Positions 43,127-51,462 of a DNA stretch of 64,000 nt are shown one piece after another. Numbering within the stretch: position 1 is the first letter of the stretch; every line of letters starts with the position of its first letter. The translations under genes were made by a program, and so were the position numbers. Under the pieces are notes generated by a model. That model was not told the origin of the DNA. It saw only the letters and a program-made list of their open reading frames with translations, and searched no databases. The DNA lies in NCBI RefSeq assembly GCF_019459305.1, contig NZ_JAIBES010000129.1, positions 1 to 64,000 on the forward strand. The letters run 5' to 3'. This DNA is from Sphingopyxis sp. (lineage in GTDB: Bacteria; Pseudomonadota; Alphaproteobacteria; Sphingomonadales; Sphingomonadaceae).

Positions 43127-43915
43127 ATGGCCGATTTCACCAACGACCAATTTCGGCTCGACGGCAAAGTCGCGATCGTCACCGGCGCGGGGGGGCGCGG
43201 CAACAGCATCGGGCGCGCTTATGCGGTCGGGTTGGCGAATGCGGGTGCCCGCGTCGTCGTCGCCGATCTCAACAAAGAGGGCGCCGATCGCGTTGCGGAC
43301 GAGATTACTGCGGCCGGTGGCAGCGCGATCGCGGTCGAGGCCGACATCGCCGACGAAGCGTCGGTAGCGGCCATGATGGCCGCCACGAAGGCTACCTTTG
43401 GCGGACTTGATATCCTCGTGAACAATGCCGCACTGATGGTGGAAGCAGTGGGTACACCTGCGATCCAGACAAGCGTCGCCGATTTCGAGAAGCTGATGCG
43501 CGTCAATCTGACCGGCGCGCTGATCTGTTCCAAAGCGGCCGTGCCGCTGTTTCAGGCGCGCGGCGGCGGAAAGATCGTCAACCAGCTGTCGGCAGGCGGC
43601 TTTCCGGCGCAAACCACCTATGGCATCAGCAAGATTGCGCTGCTCGGCCTGACCACCACGCTAGCCACCGAGCTTGGCAAGCTGAACGTCAACGTCAACG
43701 CGATCGCGCCTGGCATGACGATGTCCGACGCGGGCAAGGCGCTGACCCCCGAGGAAAGCCCGTTCGTGCAAGCGGCGATGGCGCGCGTTGTCAAGCAACC
43801 GCGCGGCGAACCGCAAGAGCTGGTCGGCGCGCTGCTGCTACTTTGTTCGCCGGCGGGTGACTGGATCACGGGTCAGGCGCTCAACGTCGATGGCGGCTTT
43901 ATTATGCGCAACTAG
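43127..43915 (+). CDS. Short-chain dehydrogenase/reductase (SDR)
   Basis: 262 residues from ATG at 43127, seven bases after AGGAGG (an in-frame GTG six bases earlier is too close to it). Cofactor loop is TGAGGRGNSIG, with an inserted GN; then NNAALM, catalytic Ser in NQLSAGGF and YGISK. Last gene of the P450-VOC-ALDH-SDR operon. Its stop overlaps that of the acyl-CoA synthetase at 43912 within a shared CTAG. Confidence 0.92.
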   Translation: MADFTNDQFRLDGKVAIVTGAGGRGNSIGRAYAVGLANAGARVVVADLNKEGADRVADEITAAGGSAIAVEADIADEASVAAMMAATKATFGGLDILVNNAALMVEAVGTPAIQTSVADFEKLMRVNLTGALICSKAAVPLFQARGGGKIVNQLSAGGFPAQTTYGISKIALLGLTTTLATELGKLNVNVNAIAPGMTMSDAGKALTPEESPFVQAAMARVVKQPRGEPQELVGALLLLCSPAGDWITGQALNVDGGFIMRN

Positions 43916-45417
43916 GCGGTTTGCCGCAGTGCGTGCTTCAGCACCTTGCCCGAGGCGTTGCGCGGTAATTCGGGCAGGATGCTGAGCCGTTCGGGCGTCT
44001 TTTGTCTGGCAATCCCCGCTCCGGCAAAATGGTTGCGCACATCATCCAAAGTCAGCGCGGCGTCCGGCGCCAGCACGACGCAGGCCAGCACGACCTCGCC
44101 CATCCGGTCATCAGGCGCGGCGACTGCGGCGGCATCGACGATCGCGGGGTGCGACAACAGCACCGCCTCGACCTCTTTCGACGAGATATTTTCTCCGCCG
44201 CGGATGATGATGTCCTTTTTGCGGTCGGTGATCAGCAAATAGCCGTCGGCATCAACGCGGCCGATGTCGCCGGTGCGATACCAACCGCCCGGAAGAAAGG
44301 CCGCCGCGTTGAGCGTAGGGTCCAGATAGCCCATGAAGAGTTCGGGGCCACGGGTGCAGATTTCGCCGTCTTCCCCCGCGGCGACGTCATGGCCGTCGTC
44401 ATCGACGAAGCGCATTTCGGATCCCATGATCGCGCGGCCTTCGGTGTGGAGTTGCTTGTCGAGCGGATCGTCGACAACGCCTGAAGTCACTGTTGGATGT
44501 TCGCTCGACCCGTAGCAATGATAGACCGCCAGCCCCTGTGCCTGACAGCGCGCGATCAGGGACGGTGGCACCGGCGCCGCGCCCACCAGATACTGGCGCA
44601 GCGAGCTGAGGTCATTGCCGTTGGCGTCAGCCGCCGCAATCATGCCAGACAGATGGAAAGGCGTGCCAGACGACGTGGTGACGCGGTGCCGTTCCACCAG
44701 TTCGGCGGCCAGGGACGCGTCCCACTGGTCCATCAGCACCAGCGGCGCGCCCTGGCAAAGATAGCGGTACATCGACAATGCGCCTGCGACATGGCCGGGC
44801 GGCCAGGGCGAGATGACGGCATCGTTTCCATCGCCGCCGCGCGTTGCCTGCATCGTCGCCAGTTCCGCGAGCAGACCGCGCGCCGAGTGCATAACGCCTT
44901 TGGGATCGGCGGTGGTGCCGGATGTGTAGACGAGCAGCGCCATATCGTCCGGGTCGATGCGCACCGGATCGGCGATGGGACCGTCGGCCTCCAGTGCGTC
45001 AAAAGCGGGACCGGTCGCGATATGACGTTCGAGCGCGGGCAGAGCACCGCAATCTGCAACGACGCGGTCATAATCTACGCCGCGAAAATGATCGGGGGTG
45101 AAGAGCCATCTGGCGCCGGACTGGCGAAGAATGAAGCCAAGCTCCTTGGCGCCATAAATCGTGACGATCGGGAGCATCACGGCACCCGCCTGCGCCGCGG
45201 CGACCGCGACCACCAGCCATTCGCGCCAGTTGGGCACCATACAGCCGACAATATCGCCGGGTCCGACGCCCGAGGCCGTCATTCGTGTGCCCATGCGGCG
45301 GCCCGCGGCGATCACTTCGCCCAAAGCCGTTGTGCAGGGGCGGATATCCGAAGCAACGGTGAGCGGCGCAGCAGCTGCCCGCTCCGCCGCAACGATCATC
45401 GCTTCGATGAAGCTCAT
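43912..45417 (-). CDS. AMP-dependent acyl-CoA synthetase/ligase
   Basis: 501 residues from ATG at 45417 (MSFIEAMIVAAERAA), overlapping the GntR stop by ATGA. Phosphate loop LLVYTSGTTADPKGVMHS, mid motif CYGSSEHP, WYRTGDIG and KDIIIRGGENISSKEVE, and the catalytic Lys in PRNASGKVLKHALR. Activates an acid with ATP and CoA. Co-transcribed with an FCD-type GntR regulator, so it may be the direct product sensor gene pair. Different subgroup from the ligase at 31467. Confidence 0.93.
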   Translation of the reverse strand: MSFIEAMIVAAERAAAAPLTVASDIRPCTTALGEVIAAGRRMGTRMTASGVGPGDIVGCMVPNWREWLVVAVAAAQAGAVMLPIVTIYGAKELGFILRQSGARWLFTPDHFRGVDYDRVVADCGALPALERHIATGPAFDALEADGPIADPVRIDPDDMALLVYTSGTTADPKGVMHSARGLLAELATMQATRGGDGNDAVISPWPPGHVAGALSMYRYLCQGAPLVLMDQWDASLAAELVERHRVTTSSGTPFHLSGMIAAADANGNDLSSLRQYLVGAAPVPPSLIARCQAQGLAVYHCYGSSEHPTVTSGVVDDPLDKQLHTEGRAIMGSEMRFVDDDGHDVAAGEDGEICTRGPELFMGYLDPTLNAAAFLPGGWYRTGDIGRVDADGYLLITDRKKDIIIRGGENISSKEVEAVLLSHPAIVDAAAVAAPDDRMGEVVLACVVLAPDAALTLDDVRNHFAGAGIARQKTPERLSILPELPRNASGKVLKHALRQTA

Positions 45418-46190
45418 CCGTGCAGCGAATCGACGATCCGCTCGCCTTCGCCGCGCACCGCCCACGTTTCGTTGGCGTTGCGCAGGTGCAGCCGCCAGTG
45501 CGCGACGGCTTCCTCGACCTCACCCTTTTCAATCAGGCCGATCAGCTTGTCGTAGGATTTAAACCCGGCGCGGATGCTTTTCATCCGTTCCTCCGTCGTG
45601 CGTGGGTGGCGGCGCTGATAATCATTCTGGTGGGTACGCGCGAGGTTCAGGAGCATCCGGTTCATAAAACTGAGCGTCTTGTTGCCCGTCGCCTCGACAA
45701 GCACCTGATGGAAATAGGCGATATTATCGATGAATTCGTCATATTGCTCGTTGGCGAGCATATCACCGAGGTCCTTGAGCACGGACTTGAGTTTGGGCAT
45801 CCCCGGAGTCTTGCCCTTAACCGTCGCCAGCCAGCGCACCACCGTCGGCTCGATCGCCAGACGCGCGGCGTAAAAATCCGCGATCGTCGTACCCTGTGAT
45901 TCCAGCACGTAGCCGGCATAACGCGAAACAAGCTCGGTCGAAGGGCGATGCACGCGCGCGCCGCTGCGCGATCCGCGCACGACGCTGATCAGGCTCTCGG
46001 CCTCGAGAATACGAAACGCCTCGCGCAGCGTCGGCCGCGACACACCGAGCGTGGTCATCAACACGCCTTCGGGTGGCAACGAATCGCCCTCGGTCAGTTC
46101 GCCGCGAATAATCTGCGCCCGGATCTGATCGGCCACCAGCTCCGAAGTCTTGGGAACGCGAATCCGCCCATTGTCCCTATCGCTCTGCAA
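45414..46190 (-). CDS. GntR family regulator, FadR/FCD subfamily
   Basis: 258 residues. Winged helix with VSRPTLREAFRILEAESLISVVRGSRSGARVH, then the FCD domain (helical, AYFHQVLVEATGNKTLSFMNRML). Second FCD regulator of the window. No TAACTAGGT element is present in the 98 bases upstream, so it may control only its acyl-CoA synthetase operon; it is nevertheless a second candidate for the regulon. Ligand unknown, probably an acid or acyl-CoA. Confidence 0.92.
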   Translation of the reverse strand: MQSDRDNGRIRVPKTSELVADQIRAQIIRGELTEGDSLPPEGVLMTTLGVSRPTLREAFRILEAESLISVVRGSRSGARVHRPSTELVSRYAGYVLESQGTTIADFYAARLAIEPTVVRWLATVKGKTPGMPKLKSVLKDLGDMLANEQYDEFIDNIAYFHQVLVEATGNKTLSFMNRMLLNLARTHQNDYQRRHPRTTEERMKSIRAGFKSYDKLIGLIEKGEVEEAVAHWRLHLRNANETWAVRGEGERIVDSLHG

Positions 46191-46288
46191 TCTACCGTCC
46201 CTTTGCCAAAGCCCGTTAATTCTGGGGTTTCTGGTGCGTCATTATGGTGACGAGTGCAACTTCGCAATGCCGGGAGCCAATCTGCCGC

Positions 46289-47149
46289 TTACCCGCCAAA
46301 CGCCAACCCCTCGTTCAGCGTCCACCGGCGGTCGCGGCCGCGCACCCAGCCTGACGACGCCCAGGTGCCGCCATCGACGGGCAGCAGGACGCCGGTGATG
46401 TAAGTCGACATCGCGCTTGCCAGGAACACCGCCGCGTCGCCGCATTCCATATCCACCCCCTCGCGCCCCAGCGGGATCAACCGGTTCATCGCGTCGATTT
46501 CGTCGTCACTGCGTTTTTTCCATGTCGCGGGATCGACCGGACCTGCTCGATTGCCCTGATTCCCGGGGGTGATCGTATGATCGGGCGCAAGACAGTTTAC
46601 GCGTATGCCATGCTCCGACAACTCGACAGCCATCGACTTGGTGAAGCTGAGCATCCCCGCCTTGCACGCCGCATAGACTGCAAAATTCGGCGCCGCCCGG
46701 CTCGCCTCGATGCTGGCGACGTTGATCATCGTGCCGCCGCGCCCGCCCGCCACCATATGAAGCGCCGTCGCCTGCGTCGCGACGAGCATCGACATCAGGT
46801 TGATGTCGATATGCTTGCGCATGCTGCGCTCGCTTTGTTCAAGGAATGGGCGCGCCGAAACGCCACCGGCGTTATTGACCAGTATATCGAGTCGTCCGAA
46901 CGTGGCCGCCGCCATATCGATCGCGGACCGTAACGCCGCGGAATCCATGACGTCACCGACAATCGGGATTGCCTGTCGGCCCTGTTCGCGTACGCGCGCG
47001 ACGGCTTCATCAGCGCGTTCGGGAAAAATGTCGAAGATCGCGACATCGGCGCCTGCTTCGGCAAGCCGCAGTGCGATGGCGCGCCCGATGCCACCGCCGC
47101 CGCCAGTGACGAACGCCGCCTGCCCGTTGAGGCGCGACCGGTCAGTCAT
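46289..47149 (-). CDS. Short-chain dehydrogenase/reductase (SDR)
   Basis: 286 residues from ATG at 47149 (MTDRSRLNGQAAFVTGGGGGIG); the longer frame to 47182 only adds 11 residues. Catalytic Ser in NVASIEASRAA and YAACK, NNAGGVS, and a C-terminal extension WVRGRDRRWTLNEGLAFGG. It overlaps the degenerate SDR upstream by 8 bases and is the last gene of the operon running from site F. Confidence 0.92.
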   Translation of the reverse strand: MTDRSRLNGQAAFVTGGGGGIGRAIALRLAEAGADVAIFDIFPERADEAVARVREQGRQAIPIVGDVMDSAALRSAIDMAAATFGRLDILVNNAGGVSARPFLEQSERSMRKHIDINLMSMLVATQATALHMVAGGRGGTMINVASIEASRAAPNFAVYAACKAGMLSFTKSMAVELSEHGIRVNCLAPDHTITPGNQGNRAGPVDPATWKKRSDDEIDAMNRLIPLGREGVDMECGDAAVFLASAMSTYITGVLLPVDGGTWASSGWVRGRDRRWTLNEGLAFGG

Positions 47150-47645
47150 CGAGGTCGATCCCCATAACGGCGCCGGTAACATAGGCGGCGTAATCGCTGA
47201 CCAGATAAGCCGCGAGATTGCCTAGTGTGTTGCCAGTGTCGCGGGTCAGGATGCTATTCACCCGGATGCCGTCACGTGCCCATTCGACGCTCAGCGTCTT
47301 GGTCAGATTGCCAAGAGCGCCAGCAGCGGCGGCGTGATCGGCGCCGAGCGCCTGTTCGGGCGCACCAACGAAAAGCACCGCGCCGCCCGTCCCGCGCGCA
47401 CGGCATTGCGCGGCGAAATCCCTGGCGCCGAGGAAGCGGCGATCAAGCCCGATGTCTAGGCTCGCGCGCCATTCGCTGTGGGTCAATTCGTGTGCGAGCC
47501 TGATCGCAGGGGGCGGGGCAACATGCACCCAGATGTCGCAATCTTCAGAATCATCAACGGCGGCGTCTTGCGCGGCCAATGCCGATGCAATCGCGGGACT
47601 GACGCCCTCGATGCGCACGCGCTTCCCCGAAAGCCAGCCGCTCAT
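47142..47645 (-). CDS. Short degenerate SDR-like protein
   Basis: 167 residues from ATG at 47645 (MSGWLSGKRVRIEG), overlapping the upstream SDR stop by ATGA. The C-terminal half aligns with SDRs (GALGNLTKTLSVEWARDGIRVNSI), yet the GxxxGxG loop is GVSPAIAS and the YxxxK motif is H104 and A108. Around 90 residues normally found in an SDR are missing. It cannot be a normal oxidoreductase; a structural or regulatory partner of the flanking SDRs is conceivable, or a gene losing function. The intact frame and coupled start suggest it is still translated. Confidence 0.8.
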   Translation of the reverse strand: MSGWLSGKRVRIEGVSPAIASALAAQDAAVDDSEDCDIWVHVAPPPAIRLAHELTHSEWRASLDIGLDRRFLGARDFAAQCRARGTGGAVLFVGAPEQALGADHAAAAGALGNLTKTLSVEWARDGIRVNSILTRDTGNTLGNLAAYLVSDYAAYVTGAVMGIDLDD

Positions 47646-48523
47646 TGCCACCCCCAGGGTCCATCGCCGCGTTCGCGCGGCGGGACGAAGTCGGGCATCA
47701 TCAGCGAGCGGCGGAGGCTTTCGCCGCCATCCTGGACAATCACCTGTCCGGTCATATCGCCAAAAAGCGGCGTGCAAGTCATCGCGGACAGCCAACCAAA
47801 TTCCCATATGCTGCCGGTACGGCCGGCAGGGATCATGTTCTGAAGCAGCTCGACGCCGCCCTCGCGGCGCCCCGCCGTCGACGTGTCGTGCGGGAAGAAA
47901 CCGGCAGCAATGGCATTCACGCGGATGCCATAGGGCGCCCAGTCTGCGGCGAGTTTCCTGGTCATCGTCGCCTGAGCGGTCTTTGCGGCGGCGCTGTGCG
48001 CATCGCCGGGAAAGCCGGTCCAGATATATTGCGCGCTGTTGTTGACGATCGCCCCGCCCTCGCCGCGCGCGATCAGGCGGCGGGCAAATTCGGCCGAGCA
48101 GAGGAAGGTGCCGTCAATCGCGATACGCGTGACGGCGTTCCAGGCATTGGGTGAAATATCCTCGGCCAGGATCGGGAAATTGGCACCGGCATTGTTGGCG
48201 AGCAGGCCGATCGGACCCAGGGCGCGTTCGGCCTCATCGAAGGCGGCGGCTATTGCATCGGGCTGACGGACGTCGCAACTCATCGCATGGGCGCGAACAC
48301 CCAGTGCAGCAATCTGCTGCGCCCCCTCTTCGGCCCGCTCGATGCTCCGTCCCAGGACCGCGACCTGCGCGCCGCCCTGTGCAAAAGCCTTGGCCATTGC
48401 AAGGCCCATTCCCGAACCGCCGCCGGTAACGAGCACGGTCTGTCCGGAAAATATATCCGCCGGATAAGGCGGATGGTCGAAGGGTGGCGGTGTCGCCACA
48501 ATATGATGCTGCGGTACCGGCAA
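47642..48523 (-). CDS. SDR, 2,4-dienoyl-CoA reductase (DECR) type
   Basis: 293 residues from TTG at 48523, with GGGAGAGA six bases upstream; the upstream in-frame region crosses the divergent promoter. TGGGSGMG loop, ANNAGANFPILAEDI, and the DECR-style Tyr in SAQYIWTG with the Lys of AAAKTA 15 residues later. It is a paralogue of 34598. Likely reduces a dienoyl-CoA or cyclic enone. First gene of the three-SDR operon controlled by site F, divergent from the SMP-30-like gene. Confidence 0.88.
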   Translation of the reverse strand: MPVPQHHIVATPPPFDHPPYPADIFSGQTVLVTGGGSGMGLAMAKAFAQGGAQVAVLGRSIERAEEGAQQIAALGVRAHAMSCDVRQPDAIAAAFDEAERALGPIGLLANNAGANFPILAEDISPNAWNAVTRIAIDGTFLCSAEFARRLIARGEGGAIVNNSAQYIWTGFPGDAHSAAAKTAQATMTRKLAADWAPYGIRVNAIAAGFFPHDTSTAGRREGGVELLQNMIPAGRTGSIWEFGWLSAMTCTPLFGDMTGQVIVQDGGESLRRSLMMPDFVPPRERGDGPWGWQ

Positions 48524-48575
48524 TTGTCTCTCCCGGCGCCAAGGGTTGCGCGCTACGCTGTCGCGTGTCAAGACA

Positions 48576-48596
48576 TACATAACTAGGTTATATAGG
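48576..48596 (+). promoter_or_regulatory. Operator-like element, TAACTAGGT family (site F)
   Basis: Core TACATAACTAGGT followed by TATATAGG; ATAAC-TAG-GTTAT is a perfect palindrome. It sits between the divergent DECR-type gene (TTG at 48523) and the SMP-30 gene (48606), only 10 bases from the latter start. Confidence 0.8.
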
Positions 48597-48605
48597 ACAG
48601 GGTGG

Positions 48606-49466
48606 ATGGAGAGCATCGCGGAGGGCCTCGCCTTTCCCGAAGGGCCGGTCGTGATGGCCGATGGATCGGTGATCGTCGTCGAACTGGCGGCAGGACGTAT
48701 CACGCGGTGCTGGAATGGTCGGACCGAGCCGATGTGCGAGATCGGCGGCGGACCCAATGGCGCTGCTATCGGACCCGATGGCGCGCTGTATGTCTGCAAC
48801 AACGGCGGGCTGGATTTAGTCAAATTCCAGAATGCTCGGGGTGCCGGGCACGAAGGCCGGGTCGAGCGCGTCGATCTGGCCACCGGCAGGTTCGAGCGGC
48901 TTTACGACAGCTGCGAGGGGATCGCGCTGGAAGCGCCGAACGATATCATATTCGACGCCGACGGGCGGATCTGGTTTACCGACCTTGGCAAGACGCACGA
49001 CGGCATTCGCACCGCGAGCGGGTTGTTCAGCGCGCTGCCCGACGGATCGTCGATTGCCGCGATCAACCGCCACGCGGTGTCATATAACGGCGTTGGCCTG
49101 TCGCCGGACGGTGAGCATCTCTATGTCGCCGACACGCATCAGGGCCGGCTGTGGCGCTATGACCGTCACTTCGCGGCACAGCGCCCGACATGGGTGGCAA
49201 CGGCGCCGGGACCAGTCGGGTTCGACAGTCTGGCGGTAACCGCTGCTGGCAATGTATGCGTCGCGACACTTTATGACGGTGGGATATCGACGATAACCCC
49301 GGGGGGCGATGTTTTCAAATATGTGATCGAAGGTGAACCTTACGTCACCAATATCGCCTTCGGCGGCGAGGATATGCGCGATGCCTGGATCACGCTTTCG
49401 ACAACCGGCCGCCTCATCAAGGTGCGCTGGGACGAGCCCGGCCTGAAGCTCAATTTCAATGGCTGA
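48606..49466 (+). CDS. SMP-30/gluconolactonase/LRE-like protein
   Basis: 286 residues from ATG at 48606. A six-bladed propeller with the family's ligands: LAFPEGPV (E12), EAPNDIIFDADGRIWFTDLG (the central Asn/Asp), and NGVGLSPDGEHLYVADT. Members hydrolyse lactones with a divalent metal. A lactone or enol-lactone intermediate is plausible in this pathway. Site F is directly upstream. The next gene overlaps its end by 8 bases. Confidence 0.9.
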   Translation: MESIAEGLAFPEGPVVMADGSVIVVELAAGRITRCWNGRTEPMCEIGGGPNGAAIGPDGALYVCNNGGLDLVKFQNARGAGHEGRVERVDLATGRFERLYDSCEGIALEAPNDIIFDADGRIWFTDLGKTHDGIRTASGLFSALPDGSSIAAINRHAVSYNGVGLSPDGEHLYVADTHQGRLWRYDRHFAAQRPTWVATAPGPVGFDSLAVTAAGNVCVATLYDGGISTITPGGDVFKYVIEGEPYVTNIAFGGEDMRDAWITLSTTGRLIKVRWDEPGLKLNFNG

Positions 49467-49890
49467 TCTGGTCGCCGACCGCGACGCGATCCGCGACCTG
49501 CTCGCGCGCTATACTTATAACGGTGATCGTGGGCGCCTCGATGCCCTGACCGCCTGTTTTGCCGCCGACGGGGTGCTCGAGTACCCTGGCGCCAGCCCGA
49601 AAGGCCCTGACGCCATCGCGGCGTCGCTCGGTTCGGGCACGCGCGATCCGCGGCTGACTTTCGTGCGCCACCACATCACCAATCCGCTAATCGCGGTCGA
49701 TGGCGACACCGCGATCGCGCGCAGTTACTTTGCGGTCCACTGCGATTTTGGCCCTGACCACAGCGGCACCTATGACGACCGGCTGGTGCGGACCGCCGAC
49801 GGCTGGCGATTTGCGCACCGCCGGGTGCGGATCGACTGGCAGGCTGAAGCATCGCTGTTCCGGAAGATGACCACACGCCACACACGTTGA
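49459..49890 (+). CDS. SnoaL-like / nuclear transport factor 2-fold protein
   Basis: 143 residues of the cone-shaped NTF2 fold: DRDAIRDLLARYTYNGDRGRLDALTACFAADGVLEYPG at the start and GDTAIARSYFAVHCDFG in the core. Members include hydratases, isomerases (ketosteroid isomerase-like) and monooxygenases. Without the characteristic Asp/Tyr pair clearly visible the reaction is open. It follows the SMP-30 gene with an 8-base overlap. The stop codon is part of the operator of the next gene. Confidence 0.88.
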   Translation: MADLVADRDAIRDLLARYTYNGDRGRLDALTACFAADGVLEYPGASPKGPDAIAASLGSGTRDPRLTFVRHHITNPLIAVDGDTAIARSYFAVHCDFGPDHSGTYDDRLVRTADGWRFAHRRVRIDWQAEASLFRKMTTRHTR

Positions 49891-49922
49891 CACCTTAGTG
49901 TCATTTTGACATTATAGTGTCA
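49887..49922 (+). promoter_or_regulatory. Promoter with two MarR-type inverted repeats, leaderless start
   Basis: Two 16-base inverted repeats, TGACAC-CTTA-GTGTCA (49888-49903) and TGACAT-TATA-GTGTCA (49907-49922), lie head to tail. The same bases hold a strong promoter, -35 TTGACA (49887-49892), a 17-base spacer and -10 CATTAT (49910-49915). The ATG begins at 49922, seven bases after the -10, so the mRNA would be leaderless. Autorepression by the MarR protein is likely. Confidence 0.75.
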
Positions 49923-50383
49923 TGTCGACACAGCGCTTCACCGATTTCGAACGATTCGCCGACGAAGTCGCAAGGCTGCGCGGTCGGATGCGTGCCCTAT
50001 ATGCCGACACGCGCGCCGCGAGCGGGATCGCGGAAATGGAACTCACCGTGCTGACCGCGGCGGTCAACGCCGCCGACGCACCGACCGTCGCGCAAATCGG
50101 CCGCAGCCTGGGTCATCCGCGGCAGGTCGTGCAGCGCGCCGCAAATGCACTCGCCGAGCGCGGCCTTGTCACCTTTGCCGATAACCCCGATCACAAGCGC
50201 GCGTCGCTGATCGTCGCGACCGACGCCGGACGCGCACTCAAAGCCGCCGACCATGCGCGCGCCCAGGCTGTCACCAATGCCTTGCTGGCGCGGATCGAGG
50301 GCGCGACCTTCGCCGGTGCGGCAAACCAGTTGAACATCATTCGTGCCGAGATCGAAGCCTATTTGCGGGAGCGCGACGGATGA
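49922..50383 (+). CDS. MarR family transcriptional regulator
   Basis: 153 residues. The winged helix spans VAQIGRSLGHPRQVVQRAANALAERGLVTFADNPDHKRASLI, with the MarR wing NPDHKRAS, and flanking dimerisation helices. The start codon overlaps the second inverted repeat and there is no Shine-Dalgarno room, in line with a leaderless transcript. It overlaps the kinase gene by ATGA and is first of the MarR-kinase-ACAD-SDR operon. Its ligand may be the operon's substrate, such as a hydroxy acid. Confidence 0.93.
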   Translation: MSTQRFTDFERFADEVARLRGRMRALYADTRAASGIAEMELTVLTAAVNAADAPTVAQIGRSLGHPRQVVQRAANALAERGLVTFADNPDHKRASLIVATDAGRALKAADHARAQAVTNALLARIEGATFAGAANQLNIIRAEIEAYLRERDG

Positions 50384-51447
50384 GCGACGATATAAAAACC
50401 CTCGCCGATCCAGACCGACTGATGCCGTGGCTGGATGCCAACATTCCGGCGCTCGGGGACGGGCCACTGAGGATCGAGAAAATCCACGGCGGCACGTCGA
50501 ACGTGATCCTGTCGCTGAACCGCGGCGGCGAGACGCTGATCCTTCGCCGTCCGCCAGCCGTGCCGCCGCCGGGCAGCGAGAAGAGCGTGATGCGCGAGGC
50601 GCAGGTGCTGACCGCGCTCAGCGGCACCGACGTGCCGCATCCAAAATGCCAGGGCAGCTGCGCCGATGCGAATGTGATTGGCGCCCCCTTTTATGTCATG
50701 GAGCTGGTTACCGGGTGGCCCGCCGACCTGCGCGACGGGAAAATCCACGACCGCCCACCGTTCGACAGGCCGCCGCACGCGCACGAAGTCCCGCTCGCAA
50801 TGGTCGACGGGCTGATCGCGTTGGCCAATGTCGATTACAAGGCGGTCGGACTTGAAGGCTTTGGCAAGCCGGACAATTACCTGCAGCGCCAGGTCGACCG
50901 TTGGGAGGGTCAGATCAGGAGCTACAAGCAGCTTTATGACTATGAATGGCGCGACATTCCCGGCTTTGCGCTGCTGCGCGACTGGCTGCGCGCCAATATC
51001 CCGGACGATTTCCGGCCGGGGATCATCCACGGCGATGTTGGAACACCCAATGCACTGTTCAGCTTTGATGCGCCGTGCCGCCTGACCGCACTGATCGATT
51101 GGGAGTTGTCGACGATCGGCGATCCGCTGCTCGATCTTGCATGGTTCTGCAACGGCATCTGCGACAACCGCTTCCCCAGTCATGTACCCGAAAAGGCGCT
51201 CTATAATGTCGGCGACTGGCCGAGCCGGCAGGCGTTGATGGCCCATTATGCCGCAGGCACCGGGCGCGGCATGGCAAGCTTCGATTATTATCTGTTGCTC
51301 GCGATGTTCAAGGGCGGCTGCATCCTCGAATACAAGGTGGCGCAGGCGGCCAAAGGCATATTGAGCGCCGAGACGGGGCGCTTTTTCGACCGGCTGGTGC
51401 GCGGCAATTTCGCCGAGGCCGAAAAACTAATCAGGCTGATCGGCTAA
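50380..51447 (+). CDS. APH-type kinase, LvaA/ACAD10-11-like
   Basis: 355 residues: nucleotide-binding GGTSNVILSL and LILRRPP, catalytic loop HGDVGTPNALFS, DWELSTIGDPLLDLAWF. Enzymes of this group phosphorylate the gamma-hydroxyl of 4-hydroxyacyl-CoA; LvaA of the levulinate pathway is the characterised bacterial case, with an acyl-CoA-dehydrogenase-like partner (LvaC) that removes the phosphate. Here the acyl-CoA dehydrogenase is encoded 15 bases downstream and an SDR follows, the same arrangement of functions. In animals both halves are one polypeptide (ACAD10/11). Therefore a gamma-hydroxyacid or lactone substrate is inferred. Confidence 0.88.
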   Translation: MSDDIKTLADPDRLMPWLDANIPALGDGPLRIEKIHGGTSNVILSLNRGGETLILRRPPAVPPPGSEKSVMREAQVLTALSGTDVPHPKCQGSCADANVIGAPFYVMELVTGWPADLRDGKIHDRPPFDRPPHAHEVPLAMVDGLIALANVDYKAVGLEGFGKPDNYLQRQVDRWEGQIRSYKQLYDYEWRDIPGFALLRDWLRANIPDDFRPGIIHGDVGTPNALFSFDAPCRLTALIDWELSTIGDPLLDLAWFCNGICDNRFPSHVPEKALYNVGDWPSRQALMAHYAAGTGRGMASFDYYLLLAMFKGGCILEYKVAQAAKGILSAETGRFFDRLVRGNFAEAEKLIRLIG

Positions 51448-51462
51448 ACCAGGGACATAAGC

